Of a stretch of DNA of 17,307 bases, positions 17,101 to 17,307 are shown piece by piece. A model generated the notes under the pieces. That model was not told the origin of the DNA and ran no database searches. It saw nothing but the letters and a program-made list of their open reading frames with translations. A program made the position numbers and the translations under genes. The stretch's first letter is position 1; every line of letters starts with the position of its first letter. The DNA lies in NCBI GenBank assembly GCA_009704705.1, contig WLDR01000015.1:1-17307 (forward strand). The letters run 5' to 3'. This stretch comes from Actinomycetota bacterium (GTDB taxonomy: Bacteria > Actinomycetota > Actinomycetes > Actinomycetales > Microbacteriaceae).

Positions 17101-17131
17101 CCTTTCCCGCCTCACAGGACGGCCTTAAAGG
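17101..17131 (-). promoter_or_regulatory. PyrR-binding RNA hairpin overlapping the pyrR ribosome binding site
   Basis: On the minus strand the leader RNA can fold as lower stem CCUUU (17131-17127) with AAAGG (17105-17101), a purine-rich 5' internal bulge AAGG against a single G, upper stem CCGUC/GGCGG, and hexaloop CUGUGA (17117-17112). The core GUCCUGUGAGGC closely matches the known PyrR-binding consensus ARUCCNGNGAGGYU; the flanking A-U pair is replaced by a compensating C-G pair. The 3' strand of the lower stem (AAAGG) runs into the GGGGGT ribosome binding site of pyrR. There is no room or T-run for an attenuator terminator. Family knowledge: mycobacterial PyrR represses by blocking translation at such a site when UMP/UTP is high. 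The same mechanism is inferred here. Confidence 0.8.
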
Positions 17132-17146
17132 ATGTCGTACAGGTCG

Positions 17147-17174
17147 ACTTTAGCAGACGAGACGACCAGCGCAA
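17147..17174 (-). promoter_or_regulatory. Candidate sigma-70-type promoter of the pyr operon
   Basis: Read on the minus strand, TTGCGC (17174-17169) is followed after 16 nt by TAAAGT (17152-17147), which is preceded by TGC and so forms an extended -10 (TGn-TAAAGT). The predicted transcription start is about 17140, some 47 nt before the pyrR GTG and just upstream of the PyrR hairpin. It lies in the only sizeable gap between nusB and the pyr genes. The -10 is good and the -35 is partial; no transcript data are available, so this is inferred from sequence. Confidence 0.55.
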
Positions 17175-17186
17175 TCGGACCGGTGT

Positions 17187-17307
17187 TTAGCGGGGTGTCG
17201 CGGCAATCGCTCCGAGAACTCCGTTGATGAAGGTCGGTGAATCATCGGTGCTGAGCTGGGTCGCAAGCTCCACTGCTTCACTCACGGCAACGGTGGATGG
17301 GACTTCC
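17187..17307 (-). CDS. nusB: Transcription antitermination protein NusB, C-terminal fragment
   Basis: Only the last 39 codons and the TAA stop (17189-17187) are in the window; the gene continues past the right edge. The translated end contains EAVELATQLSTDDSPTFING followed by VLGAI, which is the hallmark C-terminal helix of NusB (normally E-A-V-x-L-A-x-x-[FY]-[SG]-T-D-x-S-x-x-F-[IV]-N-G-[VI]-L). NusB binds boxA RNA together with NusE/S10 and takes part in rRNA antitermination. In many actinobacteria nusB sits directly upstream of the pyr operon, as here. The gene points the same way as pyrR and ends 93 nt before it. No terminator hairpin with a T-run follows its stop, so readthrough into pyrR is possible. 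Identification is confident despite the short fragment because the motif and the neighbourhood agree. Confidence 0.9.
   Translation of the reverse strand, partial: EVPSTVAVSEAVELATQLSTDDSPTFINGVLGAIAATPR

Noticed and set aside
17101..17131. Leader hairpin read as an intrinsic terminator for nusB
   Set aside because: No T-run follows the stem on either strand, and the loop matches the PyrR-binding consensus, so a regulatory hairpin is the better reading.
1..17307. Search for mobile elements, CRISPR arrays, toxin-antitoxin or defence genes, and RNA genes
   Set aside because: None are supported. All coding space is filled by conserved housekeeping genes in conserved order, with no long direct or inverted repeats noticed by eye.

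Overview
The window is a single, tightly packed, co-directional gene block of an actinobacterium. Every supportable gene lies on the minus strand, so transcription runs from position 17307 down to 1. The order nusB - pyrR-pyrB-pyrC-(membrane protein)-carA-carB-pyrF - mIHF/gmk - rpoZ - coaBC - metK - priA - fmt - rsmB - rpe is the classic actinobacterial order; Mycobacterium tuberculosis has the same genes in the same sequence between Rv1379 and Rv1408, with extra genes in between. Moderate GC content, frequent GTG starts, compaction and direct metK-priA adjacency suggest Microbacteriaceae, possibly a small-genome (aquatic, Luna-type) member. The family placement is inference; phylum Actinobacteria is strongly supported by gene order, the mIHF domain, the motif-less PriA and the mycobacterial-type PyrF.

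Layout, in transcription order. (1) 17187-17307: 3' end of nusB, cut by the window edge. (2) 17094-17186: a 93-nt leader with a plausible promoter and a very good PyrR RNA-binding hairpin whose lower stem overlaps the pyrR ribosome binding site. (3) 8439-17093: pyrimidine operon pyrR, pyrB, pyrC, a small membrane-anchored protein, carA, carB and pyrF, giving all UMP-pathway steps except dihydroorotate oxidation (pyrD) and orotate phosphoribosylation (pyrE). (4) 6059-8438: a fused mIHF-guanylate kinase, RNA polymerase omega (rpoZ) and the CoA enzyme CoaBC. (5) 1-5980: metK, priA, fmt, rsmB and the 5' part of rpe.

Almost every junction is an overlap or an abutment (ATGA, GTGA, TAATG, TAA-ATG), so translation is probably coupled through the block. 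The only two spacers longer than 20 nt are the pyrR leader and 78 nt before metK. No stretch over 300 bases lacks a gene. I see no tRNA, rRNA, CRISPR array, insertion sequence or phage gene. The window is mainly conserved housekeeping DNA. The points worth attention are the mIHF-Gmk fusion, the PyrR leader that looks built for translational repression, the helicase-dead PriA and the unexplained membrane protein inside the pyr operon.
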